A DNA stretch of 64,000 nucleotides, taken from positions 8,556,001 through 8,620,000 of the forward strand of contig NC_134997.1 in assembly GCF_050947335.1 (NCBI RefSeq), written 5' to 3'. The position numbers were made by a program, and so were the translations under genes. The notes beneath the pieces were generated by a model. It was not told where the DNA came from, did not search any database, and worked only from the letters and a program-made list of their open reading frames with translations. Each line of letters opens with the position of its first letter. Within the stretch, counting starts at the first letter, position 1. Below, in pieces: positions 12,691 to 23,922 of this stretch. This DNA is from Megachile rotundata. Its lineage: Eukaryota > Arthropoda > Insecta > Hymenoptera > Megachilidae.

Positions 12691-13280
12691 CATTTTTCCA
12701 TATTTAAAACGAACTTCTAAAATATTATACAACTATAGGCTAAGACTTCAGAGCGACCCTGTATGCACACCATCCACCGCCATTTTCTGTCTCCTTATGA
12801 TTATTCCTTAAAGCCAATCAAACGACGCGTCATTTCTTTGCAATGTACAATAAAAATTATTCGATTTCCCTTTTCGACTACCGTGCATACTAATGATTCC
12901 CATTTTCGAGTCTCGTTCATTGTCGAATAAAAGCAAAAGCAAACTGCATCCACTCGCTACCGGTCCGTGTTGCGAAGCGTCAATAAGGATTCAATTTCTC
13001 CGATGACTTTCAAAACGGCAATTCAACGCGCGAATGTACACTCACTGGCAATGATGGCTTTCTTTCGATAAGGATTTATATTGAAACTTGATAGCGATCG
13101 AATTAACACGTTTATGCATTTTTAAGTACTCAAGCTTTTTCAAACTTATTTATACTTTTTCGTGTTTTTGAATTATTTAATTTTTCATTGGTGGATTCAC
13201 AAATACATATATTTTTGTATTTTTGTATTTTCAAATTTATTTTTATATTCTCACATTTATACATTTTTAAACTTTCAGGT
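12691..13280. other. Unique AT-rich sequence, no gene
   Basis: 12760-13080 is unique with some CpG; 13130-13280 is T-rich. No exon is supported. Confidence 0.5.
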
Positions 13281-13289
13281 CTACATATT

Positions 13290-13560
13290 TTTAAATAATC
13301 TAACTTTCAATTTTCCAAGTTATCAAATTTTCAAATCTTTAGTTTCCAAAATTCTCAAATTTTCAATTTTCCAAGTTATCAAATTTTCAAATCTTCAATT
13401 TCCCAAATTCCCAAATTTACATGTCACAAAATTTTTAATTTGTGATCATTTCAAATCAATTTCTTCAATTTCTAATTTGTCAGTACATTAAATTTAAAAT
13501 CCTTCTAAATCTTCAAATTTCTAATTTCCAAAAAATTTCAAGTTCTGTTTACCATTGAAT
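13290..13560 (+). repeat. Decayed 8-mer repeat (TTTCAAAT/CTTCAATT)
   Basis: Words TTTTCAAA, TCTTCAAT and TTCCAAAT recur. One ~60-bp block (CAATTTTCCAAGTTATCAAA) is directly duplicated at about 13308 and 13365. Confidence 0.8.
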
Positions 13561-14005
13561 ACTGAAAATTCGGATTTCCGAATTCCATTGAGTTTCCAAA
13601 ATTTGGAAAATAGTTAAGGAAACCAGATTTGTTATTGACTGTACGTCTTACTAGTGAAGCAACGTGACGCGCGAGGAAAACGTTCCACCGGGAGACCATA
13701 ATTGCCGGCCGATGCTTCCCCGTCGTTTATTACGCTTCTTGCTAACAGAATAAAGAGGCTTCATTACGACCATTACGCAAGCTATCTATCATAAGCAGCG
13801 AAGATACGGCCGATAAGAGGTGTTAACGCCTGTCTAAAAGGATGCCTGCGAATCTAAACGCGCGTGTCCGCTTGAAATATCTTCCACCCGGAAGCCAACG
13901 TCGCAGTCATTGCCATTTCCATCCTTTCTATTTGCCGATCACTCTTCACGAATTTAGAGACATTTCATTTTTATCGACTACTTTTGGAAAATAAAGAATG
14001 AGAAG
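13561..14005. other. Unique CpG-containing block, no gene
   Basis: 13640-13960 is GC-richer than its flanks, without repeats and without a credible open frame. Possible regulatory DNA, on composition only. Confidence 0.4.
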
Positions 14006-14009
14006 AATT

Positions 14010-14990
14010 ACTGCAAATACATTCGCAATTTCAGAAATATTGAAAATACTTCAAAGAGGTTTTATGTAGCTACAAAATGCATCGACAAGATTTAAAATTT
14101 TAGTAAGCTGCAGTAAGGTTTTGACGAAGATTGAGTAAATTTCATCTGGGTTGCAAAAAAAATTCAAAAAGTTTCAACAAGGTTTCAAGTTCAGACGACT
14201 TCAGCAATATTGAAATGATATTTCGAAAAATTCAACAAGGTTGCAAATAGACTGTCAAAAATTTCTACAAGGTTGAAATAAAGTTTCAAACTATTCAACA
14301 AGGTTGCAAATAGATTGTTAAAAAATTTGGACGAGGTTGAAATAAAGCTTCGAAAAATTTTTACAAGGTTGAAATAAAGTTTTAGTTAATTTTAACAACG
14401 TTACAAAAAGATTTTTAAAAACCTTCTACAAAGTTGAAATAAAATTTCAAAGAATTTAATAAGGTTGCAAAAGGATTTTTAAAAATTTTTACAAGATTGA
14501 AAAAGAGTTTCAAACCATTCAACAAGGTTGCAAATAGATTGTTAAAAAATTTTGACAAGTTTGAAATAAAGTTTCAGCAAATTTCAACAGGGTTGCAAAA
14601 AGATTTTTAAAAAATTTCTACAAGGTTGAAACAAAGATTCCAAAAATTTCATTAAAGTTCCAAAAAAATTTCAGAACGTTTCAATAAGGCTGCAAAAAGT
14701 TCCATGAGGTTTCAACAAAGTTGAAAAAATGTTGCAACATAATAAGACGAAATTTTACGAAGTTTCCAGACTTCAGAAAATTACAAGCTTTTAAAAAAAA
14801 TGTCAAGTTTCATTAAGACTTCAGAAAAATTTCAAGAGTTGTAAAAGAGTTTAGAAATTTGCAACAAGTTTTCAAAAAAATAATTCAGAAGGTATTAAGA
14901 TTTCAACAGTTTGAAGATTTTTTTAAAATTTCTGAAACTTACAAGCTTAAAAAAAAATAATTTAGAAGACACTAAGAATTCACAAAAGTG
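14010..14990 (+). repeat. Diverged ~32-bp minisatellite (CAAGGTTGCAAATAGATT type)
   Basis: Successive units share an ACAAGGTTG core followed by AAATAAAGTTTC or AAAAAGATTTTTAAAAA. Unit spacing is mostly 31-33 bp, decaying toward the right edge. Confidence 0.85.
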
Positions 14991-15492
14991 TCAAAATTTG
15001 TTAAAAATGATTTTTGTAAAATTTGCAACAAGGTTAGTCTTGATGGAATAAGAATAAGAGCTAGTTAGAAAGCAAAATCCGGCAGAGTTTAGCGAGCAAG
15101 ATGCACGCACGCGTATTTGTCGCAGCCAGTGGTCGCATGGGCATCGACACTTTCGCAATGTGTTCCGCGTGCCCGGCGTGTCTTGTGGCCAGAATACCGT
15201 GCAATCGCTGTTGATCGCCGGAATATGCAATGTCGGCTCTATCCTACGAGATCCCGGTTCTATGCGTTGCCCCTTCGCGAAAAGTCACGGGTGCGCGTAT
15301 GCGTACGAGCGTGCGATTACGCGTATCCGTGTCAAACGCGTCATTTCGGATTACGGACCAAACAGAATTACTGTAAATATGGGAAAAACGAATGTGACTA
15401 GGAAGAACCGTTGTACAATCGACATACCAAAATTGACATACCGGCGATGTTGGAAGGGGTGTGGGTTTATGGCTTTGAAGGAGGTCTGAAAT
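14991..15492. other. CpG-rich unique block, no gene
   Basis: 15090-15400 is CpG-rich, with two overlapping plus-strand frames (about 100 codons) in different registers and one minus-strand frame, which is typical of non-coding GC-rich sequence. Nothing recognised. Confidence 0.4.
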
Positions 15493-15494
15493 TA

Positions 15495-16350
15495 TTGAGA
15501 TTTGTGAATCTGGTAGGTTGAGAATTTGGAAATTTGAGAAGTGGAGTTTGGGGATTGGGGGATTTGAGAATTTTGGAATTGGAGAATTTGGGAATTTAAG
15601 AATTTGGGAATTTGAGACATTTTAGAATTTGAGAATTTTGGAATTTGGGAAATTTGGAATTGGAGAATGTGGAAATTTGAGAATTTTGGAATTGGAGAAT
15701 GTGGGAATTTGAGAATTTTGGAATGTGAGAAATTTGGAATTGGAGAATGTGGGAATTTGAGAATTTTGGAATGTGAGAAATTTGGAATTGGAGAATGTGG
15801 GAACTTGAGAATTTTGGAATTTGAGAAATTTGGAATTGGAAAATGTGGGAACTTGAGAATTTTGGAATTTGAGACTGTGGGAATTTGAGAATTTTGGAAT
15901 TGGAGAATGTGGGAATTTGAGAATTTTGGAATTGAAAAATGTGGGAATTTGAGAATTTTGGAATTTGAGAAATTTGGAATTGGAGAATTTTGGAATTTGA
16001 GAAATTTGGAATTGGAGAATGTGGGAACTTGAGAATTTTGCAATTTGAGACTGTGGGAATTTGAGAATTTTGGAATTTGAGACTGGGAATTTGAGAATTT
16101 TGTAATTGGAGAATGTGGGAATTTGAGAATGTTGGAATTGGAGAATGTGGGAATTTGAGAAATTTGGAATTGGAGAATGTGGGAATTTGAGAATTTTGAG
16201 ATTTGAGAATGTGGAAATTTGAGAATGTGGAAATTTGAGAATTTTGGAATTTGAGAATTTTGGAATTTGAGAATTTTGAGATTTGAGAATGTGGGAATTT
16301 GAGAATTTTGGAATTTGAGAAATTTGTAAATTGAGAATTTTAGAATTCCC
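15495..16350 (-). repeat. 16-bp minisatellite TTTGAGAATTTTGGAA (inverted family of 12.2 kb)
   Basis: Over 50 units. A common two-unit version contains GGAATTGGAGAATGTGGGAA. Read on the minus strand it is stop-free for 305 codons (Ile/Pro/Lys/Phe/Ser/Asn). The period is not a multiple of three, so the peptide has a 16-residue cycle. Judged non-coding. Confidence 0.96.
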
Positions 16351-17045
16351 AAATTCAAACTTTCCAACTTCAACCCCTCATCCAATTTCCAAATTAAAAG
16401 CAACCCCATCCACGTTTAAAATAAAATTATTTCCAAGTACAAACACGTGAAAAATATCTAGGAATATAAAAGTTTAAAAGGTACTATGACCACTTATACA
16501 AGTCGAGGCTCTAACAGTTTCACATGTTAAGTCCTGATGAGTCCACTAAGTCCACTACCCATCCCCGTACATTTCCTCCTCTCTCTCTTTCACTCTCAAC
16601 AACCTCCACAGTCTCAACGCTGTTGAGAGCATTTGTCGCAGTTATTCGAACCACTGATTCAATAACGGGGCACACGATAGTAAATCCTGATTACTATTAC
16701 TGATACGGCCGCAAAAAGCTGACCGCCGGTAATGCATACACGCTGGGTACGGCGTTACACCCACACACCTTCGCCACGACAGTATGTACGTGTTCTACTG
16801 TGGCAAGATAGGGAAGCCTTTTAACGAATGTTGGAAAGTTCAGTGAACCCATTTATCGCATGCATTTATGGAGGTAAGGATCCGAACAATCACAGCTGAC
16901 AGTCGGTTAGAACGAGAGTGGTGGGACATTTCGAGAGAATCTCTGAGAGGAAATACTTGAGGATTTAGTAAAGCGAACTCAATTGAGCCTTGTGGCGATA
17001 TACGAGAAACGGATCTTGTCTCTCTGATGTGCAGACATTTGCTGA
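16351..17045. other. Unique sequence, no gene
   Basis: Between two arrays. 16560-16800 has moderate GC. No exon or RNA recognised. Confidence 0.5.
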
Positions 17046-17125
17046 TATAGTATAGAGTAAGAAGAGAGGGGGACAGCAACTATTTTATCGACGCGTTTTC
17101 AAGAAATGAAGCAATATTTTCTCGT
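17046..17125 (+). repeat. Dispersed ~65-bp repeat flanking the 156-bp satellite
   Basis: GGACAGCAACTATTTTATCG, then AAGCAATATTTTCTCGTACT. The same segment occurs at 37586-37650 and, inverted, around 37805-37885, in each case next to the same satellite family. Confidence 0.8.
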
Positions 17126-17134
17126 ACTTTTTTT

Positions 17135-18035
17135 ATTGATGTAACAAACTTGATACTAATGGACCAACCTTGCTATTGATAGACAAATTTGATACTGATG
17201 AACCAACCTAGACGTTGGTGGATAACCTTGCTGCTGATGGATTAAACTTGCTATTGATAGATAAACGTGATACTGATGGACCAAACTAGATATTGATCCA
17301 CAAACTTGACGCTGGTGGATCAACCTAGATGCTGATGGATAACCTTGATACTAATGGATCAACCTTACCATTGATAGACAAACTTGATAGTGATGGAACA
17401 AACTTAATACTGATGGGTAAATCTGATACTGATGAACCAAACTAGATATTGATCGACAAACTTGACACTGGTGGACCAACCTAGATGCTGATGGATAGCC
17501 TTGATACTAATGGATCAACCTTGTTATTGATCGACGAACTTGATACTGATGGAACAAACTTAATACTGATGGGTAAACCTGATACTGATGGACCAAACTA
17601 GATATTGATCCACAAACTTGACGCTGGTGGATCAACCTAGATGCTGATGGATAACCTTGATACTAATGGATCAACCTTGCCATTGATAGATAAACTTGAT
17701 ACTGATGGAACAAACTTAATACTGATGGGTAAATCTGATACTGATGGACCAAACTAGATATTGATCGACAAACTTGACACTGGTGGACCAACCTAGATGC
17801 TGATGGATAACCTTGATACTAATGGATCAACCTTGCCATTGATAGACAAACTTGATACTCATGGAACAAACTTAATACTGATGGGTAAATCTGATACTGA
17901 TGGACCAAACTAGATATTAATCGACAAACTTGACACTGGTGGACCAACCTAGATGCTGATGGATAACCTTGATACTAATGGATCAACCTTGCTATTGATC
18001 GACAACCTTGATACTGACGGATCAATCTGATGGAT
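17135..18035 (+). repeat. 156-bp higher-order satellite (GATACTGATGGACCAAACTAG type)
   Basis: The landmark CTAGATATT recurs at 17286, 17442, 17598, 17754 and 17910, exactly 156 bp apart. Inside each unit are degenerate ~19-20-bp monomers such as TTGATACTGATGGATCAACC. The inverse orientation of the same family is at 38.0-39.2 kb. Confidence 0.96.
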
Positions 18036-18790
18036 TAATCTCAAAATGTCTAAAATTTTCATACCGTTAGATTCTTAAAATGTTTGAAATCTTCAACCTT
18101 CTGTAAGAACGTCTTACACCCTCAACCCTCTAAATTCCAAAACTTTTGGACTTCCAAATATGAATTTCCAAGTGCACGTGTACCCAACCTCGCGAATCAA
18201 CCTTCCCAACCTCAACCAAAGGAAACCCGAGTTGCACTCGTCTGTGCATTCGTTCGAAACGGTGTCAGCGCAGTTGCACATAACAAACGAGCCCCTAGTC
18301 GAACGCGGAGTCTTAAAATCGGCGCTTAACAAGCGCTCGCGTTCGCGTAAACGGCGCTGGCATAATCAGAATTTTCCCGCGGGACAATAGGTCGTCAAGA
18401 ACCCGCGAATGTCGCGTCAAGCTCATAGATATGTCGCGAAGGTTGTTCTATTATGGCCGAGGCTGGCGCGTTAAAGAAATCCGGGCCCCCATAAAGCAAT
18501 AACGCGGCCCCGCACACACGGACGTCCGGCTGTTTGCGCGCACGAACGAAACGTTTTCACGGTAACAATCGTGTTCTCACTTTCAATAAACCGCTCGGCC
18601 ATAAATAACGAGCGCAACAAGCCGTGCGCGTGTGTCGACGAGGAAAAAGTGCGATCTTTCGCCGTGCATTTTCAACCGCGACGCGTACGCTGCGCCCGCG
18701 AGCGAGCGAGTGCGCAGCTGCGAGCGCGAGCTCGTTCCTTTGTTTGTTAAACGATCTCGGTTTCCGTGCTGCGAAGCGCGATTCGGTTTT
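18036..18790. other. CpG-rich unique block, no gene supported
   Basis: The most CpG-rich stretch of the window (18280-18790). It contains CCCATAAAGCAATAAC (18488-18503) and CCATAAATAACGAG (18600-18612), words resembling Hox/Caudal-type homeodomain sites. Frames on both strands are open by composition only. An enhancer or unannotated promoter is possible; not shown. Confidence 0.45.
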
Positions 18791-18792
18791 TT

Positions 18793-18833
18793 AACCGACT
18801 TCGAAAAAGGAGGAGGTTACTCAATTCGATCAG

Positions 18834-18870
<37 letters not shown>

Positions 18871-19313
18871 TATTATTATTTTTATTTTCTATGTGTGCCC
18901 GCCTATTACGCCTAGCTGGATGCACCGATCGGAACGAAACCTTTTGCATCTGGTAGGTTCTGACTCCCCATTGGTACCATTATCAAAAAATTTTTCATTT
19001 TTCAATTGCAAAGTGTTGTTATTGCAAAAAAACCGGCAACTTTTGAAATAAACTTTTCTCGATTTTAGTGCGCTTTTAATATCTTATCACGGACATGATT
19101 CTGAACAATTTTGTTCATATAAAAATTTCGCGGAAAGCTTTAGTTTTCGAGATATTAGCGAAAAATTGTTGAAAAGTTTTGAAATCAACTTTGGACGATT
19201 TTAATGTCCTTTTAATATGTTATCAGGGGCACGATTCTGAACAACTTTTTCCTTATCCGCAATTAAGGGGAAGCTTTAGTTTTCGAGTTATTAGCGAAAA
19301 ACTATTGTTACTA
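18793..19313 (+). mobile_element. Dispersed insect repeat with ACCGACTTCGAAAAAGGAGG head
   Basis: Starts AACCGACTTCGAAAAAGGAG, followed by a ~31-bp poly-T run (about 18838-18868) and a GTGTGCCCGCCTATTACGCC-type segment. I remember this motif order from many arthropod genomes as a non-autonomous repeat of uncertain class. Its tail holds two ~136-bp tandem copies (landmark CGATTTTA at 19060 and 19196). A 139-codon open frame through it is not a gene. Confidence 0.7.
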
Positions 19314-19316
19314 ATA

Positions 19317-20187
19317 CAGTATTCACTCCGTAAATGTTACTTTTGCCGGTCTCGATTGTACATTTACGGTAGAGGTCCTACATTCTTTGTAGTGTGCCGA
19401 ACGTAGAAAGAGACAGCCATGCAAAAGACAAAGAGGGATAGAGTTTCGAGCGTTCGGCAAACATGAAAGACTCGTGCGTGTTCTGTCTTTTAAATTTAAA
19501 AATTAAAATTCTTTATTTTTGGTTTTTCGTCAATGAAACTTTTACCATCGTATTTGTCTCGTTTTTCTGATTAAAATGACACCAAACACGATATGATTAC
19601 GATTGTAATTACTTATGTAACAAGCCATAAAAGTTTGGGATGTAACATTTACGGTAGAGGTGCGAATTCCTTCTAAAGGCTTGCTATACAAGTAATTATG
19701 ATTTTAATTATACCGTGTTTGGTACCATTTTAATCAGAAAAACGAGACGAATACGATAATCAAAGCTTCATTGATGAAACTCCAAAAATAAAGAATTTTG
19801 ATTTTTGAATTTAAAAGGCAGAAGACGCACGAGTGTTTCATATTTGCCGAACGCGTCAATCTTCTGCTTTTCTTTCTTTTCCATTCGCCGTCCTCTTTTA
19901 CGTTAAAAACTTTAATCACTCGTTACACACACAATTGTTAACGTAATTATATCATGTTTGGTGTCATTTTAATCAGGAAATCTAGACAAATACAACGGTA
20001 ATAGTTTCATGAAAATAGTAAGAAATAAGAAAGTTACAATCTTTTCCTTTGCTTGCATTAGTATGTGTCTCACCGATATTCGATCCTCGTCGTTTCGGCG
20101 ACCGATCGTGTTTCATTCTTGACTGATTTCGAGGGGGATCCCCCCAGTAGTGGGGATACAATTTTAACATTTACGGAGTGAATACTG
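19317..20187. mobile_element. Tc1/mariner-type MITE, 871 bp, TA-flanked
   Basis: The termini are 23-bp perfect inverted repeats (CAGTATTCACTCCGTAAATG + TTA) at 19317-19339 and 20165-20187, flanked on both sides by TA (19315-19316 and 20188-20189), as expected of Tc1/mariner insertion. There is no transposase frame. The interior is folded: a ~150-bp segment (19472-19620) is inverted at 19685-19850, with a third partial copy at 19935-20035. ACATTTACGGTAGAGGT occurs twice (about 19360 and 19640). The element appears to have inserted into the tail of the preceding repeat. Confidence 0.85.
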
Positions 20188-20189
20188 TA

Positions 20190-20422
20190 TATTGAATTCT
20201 ATGTATGCCTCCGTGCCTCTGGTGGTGTATGAGTCAACATGCAATCGCCGATTTTATTTACCAATTTTACAACAATTAATAAAAAAAAAAATTGAAAAAC
20301 GAATATCCATGTTGTCTTTTACTTAATTATGTTCATGGCATTTACGCGGACAAAAAAAAAGCCCGGAAGAACTGTCTCACAGTATCCTATAAAATTCTCC
20401 CCATTCCACTAAAAAGCGTGAA
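20190..20422. other. Unique or repeat-derived sequence between two elements
   Basis: May be the continuation of the 18793-19313 repeat interrupted by the MITE. Contains an A11 run and TAAAAAGCGTGAAATAAAA, similar to a segment inside the adjacent inverted-repeat arm. Confidence 0.4.
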
Positions 20423-21229
20423 ATAAAATACTTTTAAGAAAAAAAATACACCGACTTCGAAATGCACTAAAAAGTATAAAATAATTTCTATTTCATTCAA
20501 TCATACAATTACGTCACAGATATGAATGAAACCTATTTACTCGTTAGGTAGTGTATTAAATACATTTCAACCTTTTCGGAGGCGGCGCAAAATTAAAAAT
20601 ACCTCAGTAAACGTTGCTGCCAATAACCAGTTGATTGTGGTATGGCGTATTGGAAATTAATAAATCCTGAGAAAGAATACGAACCATTATAGATATATCT
20701 GGTAATATACGTAAATGTAACGACTGCATCTTCATTTCGCAACGTTTCTGATATAAATGAAATTGAATCGACTTTGTTCGCATGTGGAAGCCATGGATCT
20801 AAGAACCTATAAACGGAGCCCACGACGCGGAGATTACCAAATTTGCGGCAGATGGGCTCTATCTTTATAGTACATGCGGCGATCGAGTCTTTCCGTCGCA
20901 TACTCTATGAATCTAGATAGACCATAGTTACATTCTATACGCACTAACATCTACTTCGCGGCGTGCTGTCGAGTTATATGTATAGAAAAAAAAATAGCTA
21001 TACAAGCTTTGCCTATGTTCGACTGTCCAAAGGTTGACATGATCAAGAAAATCTTTTAATTTTGCGCCGCCTCCGAAAAGGTTGAAATGTATTTAATACA
21101 CTACCTAACGAGTAAATAGGTTTCATTCATATCTGTGACGTAATTGTATGATTGAATGAAATAGAAATTATTTTATACTTTTTAGTGCATTTCGAAGTCG
21201 GTGTATTTTTTTTCTTAAAAGTATTTTAT
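20423..21229. repeat. Long inverted repeat: two 176-bp arms around a 455-bp spacer
   Basis: Arms 20423-20598 and 21054-21229 read as exact reverse complements of each other at every position I compared, including an 8-A/8-T run. Landmarks are CACCGACTTCGAAATGCACT, TTACTCGTTAGGTAGTG and CTTTTCGGAGGCGGCGC. The spacer 20599-21053 is unrelated unique sequence with a 102-codon minus-strand frame ending in the left arm, no domain recognised. A foldback transposon, or one dispersed repeat inserted twice head-to-head, are both possible. A transcript would fold into a 176-bp hairpin. Confidence 0.9.
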
Positions 21230-23718
21230 ATCGCGATCGAACCTGCAATTTTGGTTGTGCAATTTTACGGCCGAATTTTTGTGGACGATTGGACAGCCTT
21301 TGGATACTGTTTGATATCCGAGGAATTTTTGTGCTTTGCAGCTGCTGTGGTAATTGAACTGTCAATCTTCTTTGATTGATAGATGTAGTTTGTGTAATGT
21401 ACATACGATATTGGCAGTATAATACTAGCATAGTACTGTTTTTTGTTAATTGCACTGTTATGGCTTTCCTCAAGTATTTTATTTTATATGGTATATTGTA
21501 TAGTGCTGTTAGTACACTGTACAGTGTCACAATATTATAAATATAACTTGTAAATTTTTACAAATATAATCTATAAATTATTGTCAATATTTTGTGGACA
21601 TAATACTGTCAACAGAACTTTATCAACAGAATTTACTTATATTCTTAAACACATAAAAAATGGCAGTATTCACATATCTTCATATCCAAGATATATTTCA
21701 TTATCTGAGATATTTTATAGCCCTCTCTACATATTATAAAACACAGCACTGTGTTAAAAATGCAAAAATTCAGTCTTGAATCAGACTTTAATATTGAAAT
21801 TATCAAAAATAAAATTGCATACCAAAGCTGAGCTAAATCCCCAATTTAAAGTAAAAATCCCAACAGCAATTGAACCAAGCCCTGATTAGTTGTGCACATT
21901 GTTTACGTTATTGGCGACCATTTACATATCTTATTTAAACTGCATCTCGAGGGAGAAATCTCGGAAGATCCCATTGCTCGAGATGCTCGAGAAAACAGTG
22001 GTCCCAAGGATAGCCGTGTCATCGACAGTCGGCTCGGAATTTGCATTTATGAGATACTTCTACATCGTGGATGGAACAACGTCTCCATTATCGACGATGA
22101 AAAATATTTCTCGCTTAATGCTTCCAAGAAAGGATTCGATAATTTCGTAAAAACCTCGAGCTTTTACGTTCGCCGTTCACGTACAGGGTGTTCTTTTAAT
22201 TCATCGATACACGATTTGGATATCAATAGACTCAACACACGCGATTTAAGTACCTCTCCCATATTGAGAGGTATCGGAAGGTTAAAAATTATAATAAGGA
22301 TTTATAGAATGAAGTTAACGTACAGGTGTACCAATTAAAATTGAGCAAACTACTCTTTCAAGGATTTTAACGAGCCGCAATATTATACGATCCCTATCTT
22401 AACCCATTTAAATTCACTCGAACCATAAACGAACACTGTCGATGCCTTGTGAAAATTATTGTTCCTGCCATCGCTCATTACACGCGTTTCTCTCCGGGGA
22501 TAATAATTGCGTCCACAGGATACGTGTTGATCCTGGTCGAACTCCGACTAACCAGTTCCCCTTGTCAGTAAAGGTTTCCACTGACGGGGACAATTTACGA
22601 TCAACATTATAACACCTGCCCTTGTTTATGATTTACTCCTGATTCACTTCGAACGAACATCTGTGAAATTGCGCCGACACGCCGATCATCTAGCAGTCGA
22701 ACGAAATTGTTTCGCCATTTTGTTACTTTCTTTCCCACATCAGAACCTAGCTTATTAATTTTGAGAGGTTAGGTCTTTTGGTTTGCAAGTTACATTGGAA
22801 CGTTCATCAGATGGCATTCAAAGGCACAGCACATCTTTCTGAAATTTATGCTAATAATTATAGTTATAAATTGTGGGTAATGACAGATTTTATGGTACAG
22901 AACAAGTGAGGTCTCGAGAACACTCAAATATGAGGATCAGCATACATTGAATACCTAGGTCAGAAGATTACGCTACATTGTCCCAAACGTGAATCCAGGC
23001 GTAACCGGAGAAATAGAACACAGCGAATGAACAGCCTGGAGTTGTTCATCGGTCCAGAGAGTCGGCAAGAGCAATTACAAACGCAACATCCCGAAAAAAG
23101 GGAAGATGGAGCGATAGTGGCCGGGTCCGGACACGAGGAAATCAATTGTTCAGATGAACGGCGCGAGATAACGGCGACCAAAGCCGCCATTAGGTCTTAA
23201 TTAAGAAGACCGTGTGTTCTCGTTTCACCGTGGAGAATAATGCCGACGGCGGCGTCACGTTCGAGGCCCAAGGACGCGTACGTCTCAATTACTATCAACG
23301 CGATGCGATTCGAGAAGCCGTCCATGGAACGAGCTCGCCTCCAGCGACGACGCAACAAGAGACCGGCCGGTTTTTCGAACTTAGCTGGACATCCGAACTG
23401 GATCTCGAAGACTATCGGCTCTAATCTGAACCGGAGATCCCTTGAAAGACGATCGAACGTCATCCTGGCTAGCTTCCAGGAGACAGGACCTGAAAGGGAC
23501 GCTGAAGGACGTGGCAATGCAAATCGAGTCGCGGTTGGCTGTGCTTGATGGATGATCGCGGTTCCCTTTGATGTTGCACTGCGAATTCGATGCGTCTCTT
23601 TCAATTAAAGCTGTTCAATTCGCCTGTCGATAATTGGGGTACCTGCCAGATACACGCTTTTATTTTGTAGAACGATCCTAGCAAATTTTGTAAACAAGAT
23701 GAAGACTCTGTGAGATGA
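21230..23718. other. Unique sequence, no gene supported
   Basis: 21230-22400 is AT-rich with a few short overlapping frames (longest 148 codons at 21892-22338), not recognised. 22930-23600 is CpG-rich with frames open on both strands (102 and 135 codons), a pattern of non-coding GC-rich DNA. No GT-AG exon chain could be built. Confidence 0.45.
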
Positions 23719-23830
23719 ACAGTATGTCGGAAAAGTAACGGAACTTTTTAAATTTAAGGAAAACTTGCGGCATCTGTTAAAACAGCATGTTATTTGATAA
23801 ACAGTATACCCAACAAAACAAGGGTGTGTT

Positions 23831-23922
23831 CCCCATCATCCTCCAAATTCGCCTAATCTTCATGTGATTACTTCCTTTTTCCAAAACTGAAATTAGCTAC
23901 AAAAGGAATGTTTTATAACCGC
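23831..23922 (+). pseudogene. Mariner transposase fragment, third catalytic Asp region
   Basis: The frame starting at 23831 reads PHHPPNSPNLH. A frameshift near 23864 is needed to continue as DYFLFPKLKLATKGMFYNR (23866-23922). In mariner transposases the usual order is HPPYSPDLAPSD-[YF]-LFPKLK, where the last D is the third residue of the D,D34D triad. Here the first expected D (SPDL) is N, and the reading frame is broken. The fragment runs directly into the 15-bp array in the same frame. Confidence 0.85.

Noticed and set aside
12130..12720. 196-codon plus-strand open frame
   Set aside because: Pure 16-bp satellite translation.
15492..16409. 305-codon minus-strand open frame
   Set aside because: Lies entirely in a 16-bp tandem repeat; the peptide is a simple cycle without domain, signal or start context.
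17135..18035. CRISPR-like regular repeats
   Set aside because: Repeats are contiguous diverged monomers without unique spacers, in a eukaryotic sequence with no cas genes.
20593..20901. 102-codon minus-strand frame in the inverted-repeat spacer as a transposase
   Set aside because: No catalytic motif or family resemblance seen; it ends inside the repeat arm and may be chance.
21892..22338. 148-codon plus-strand open frame
   Set aside because: Moderate length only, no recognisable domain, unusual composition and no exon boundaries; kept as unknown.
23197..23604. Overlapping 102-135-codon frames on both strands
   Set aside because: CpG-rich unique sequence with open frames on both strands; no domain, no splice-site chain, no codon pattern that singles out one frame.
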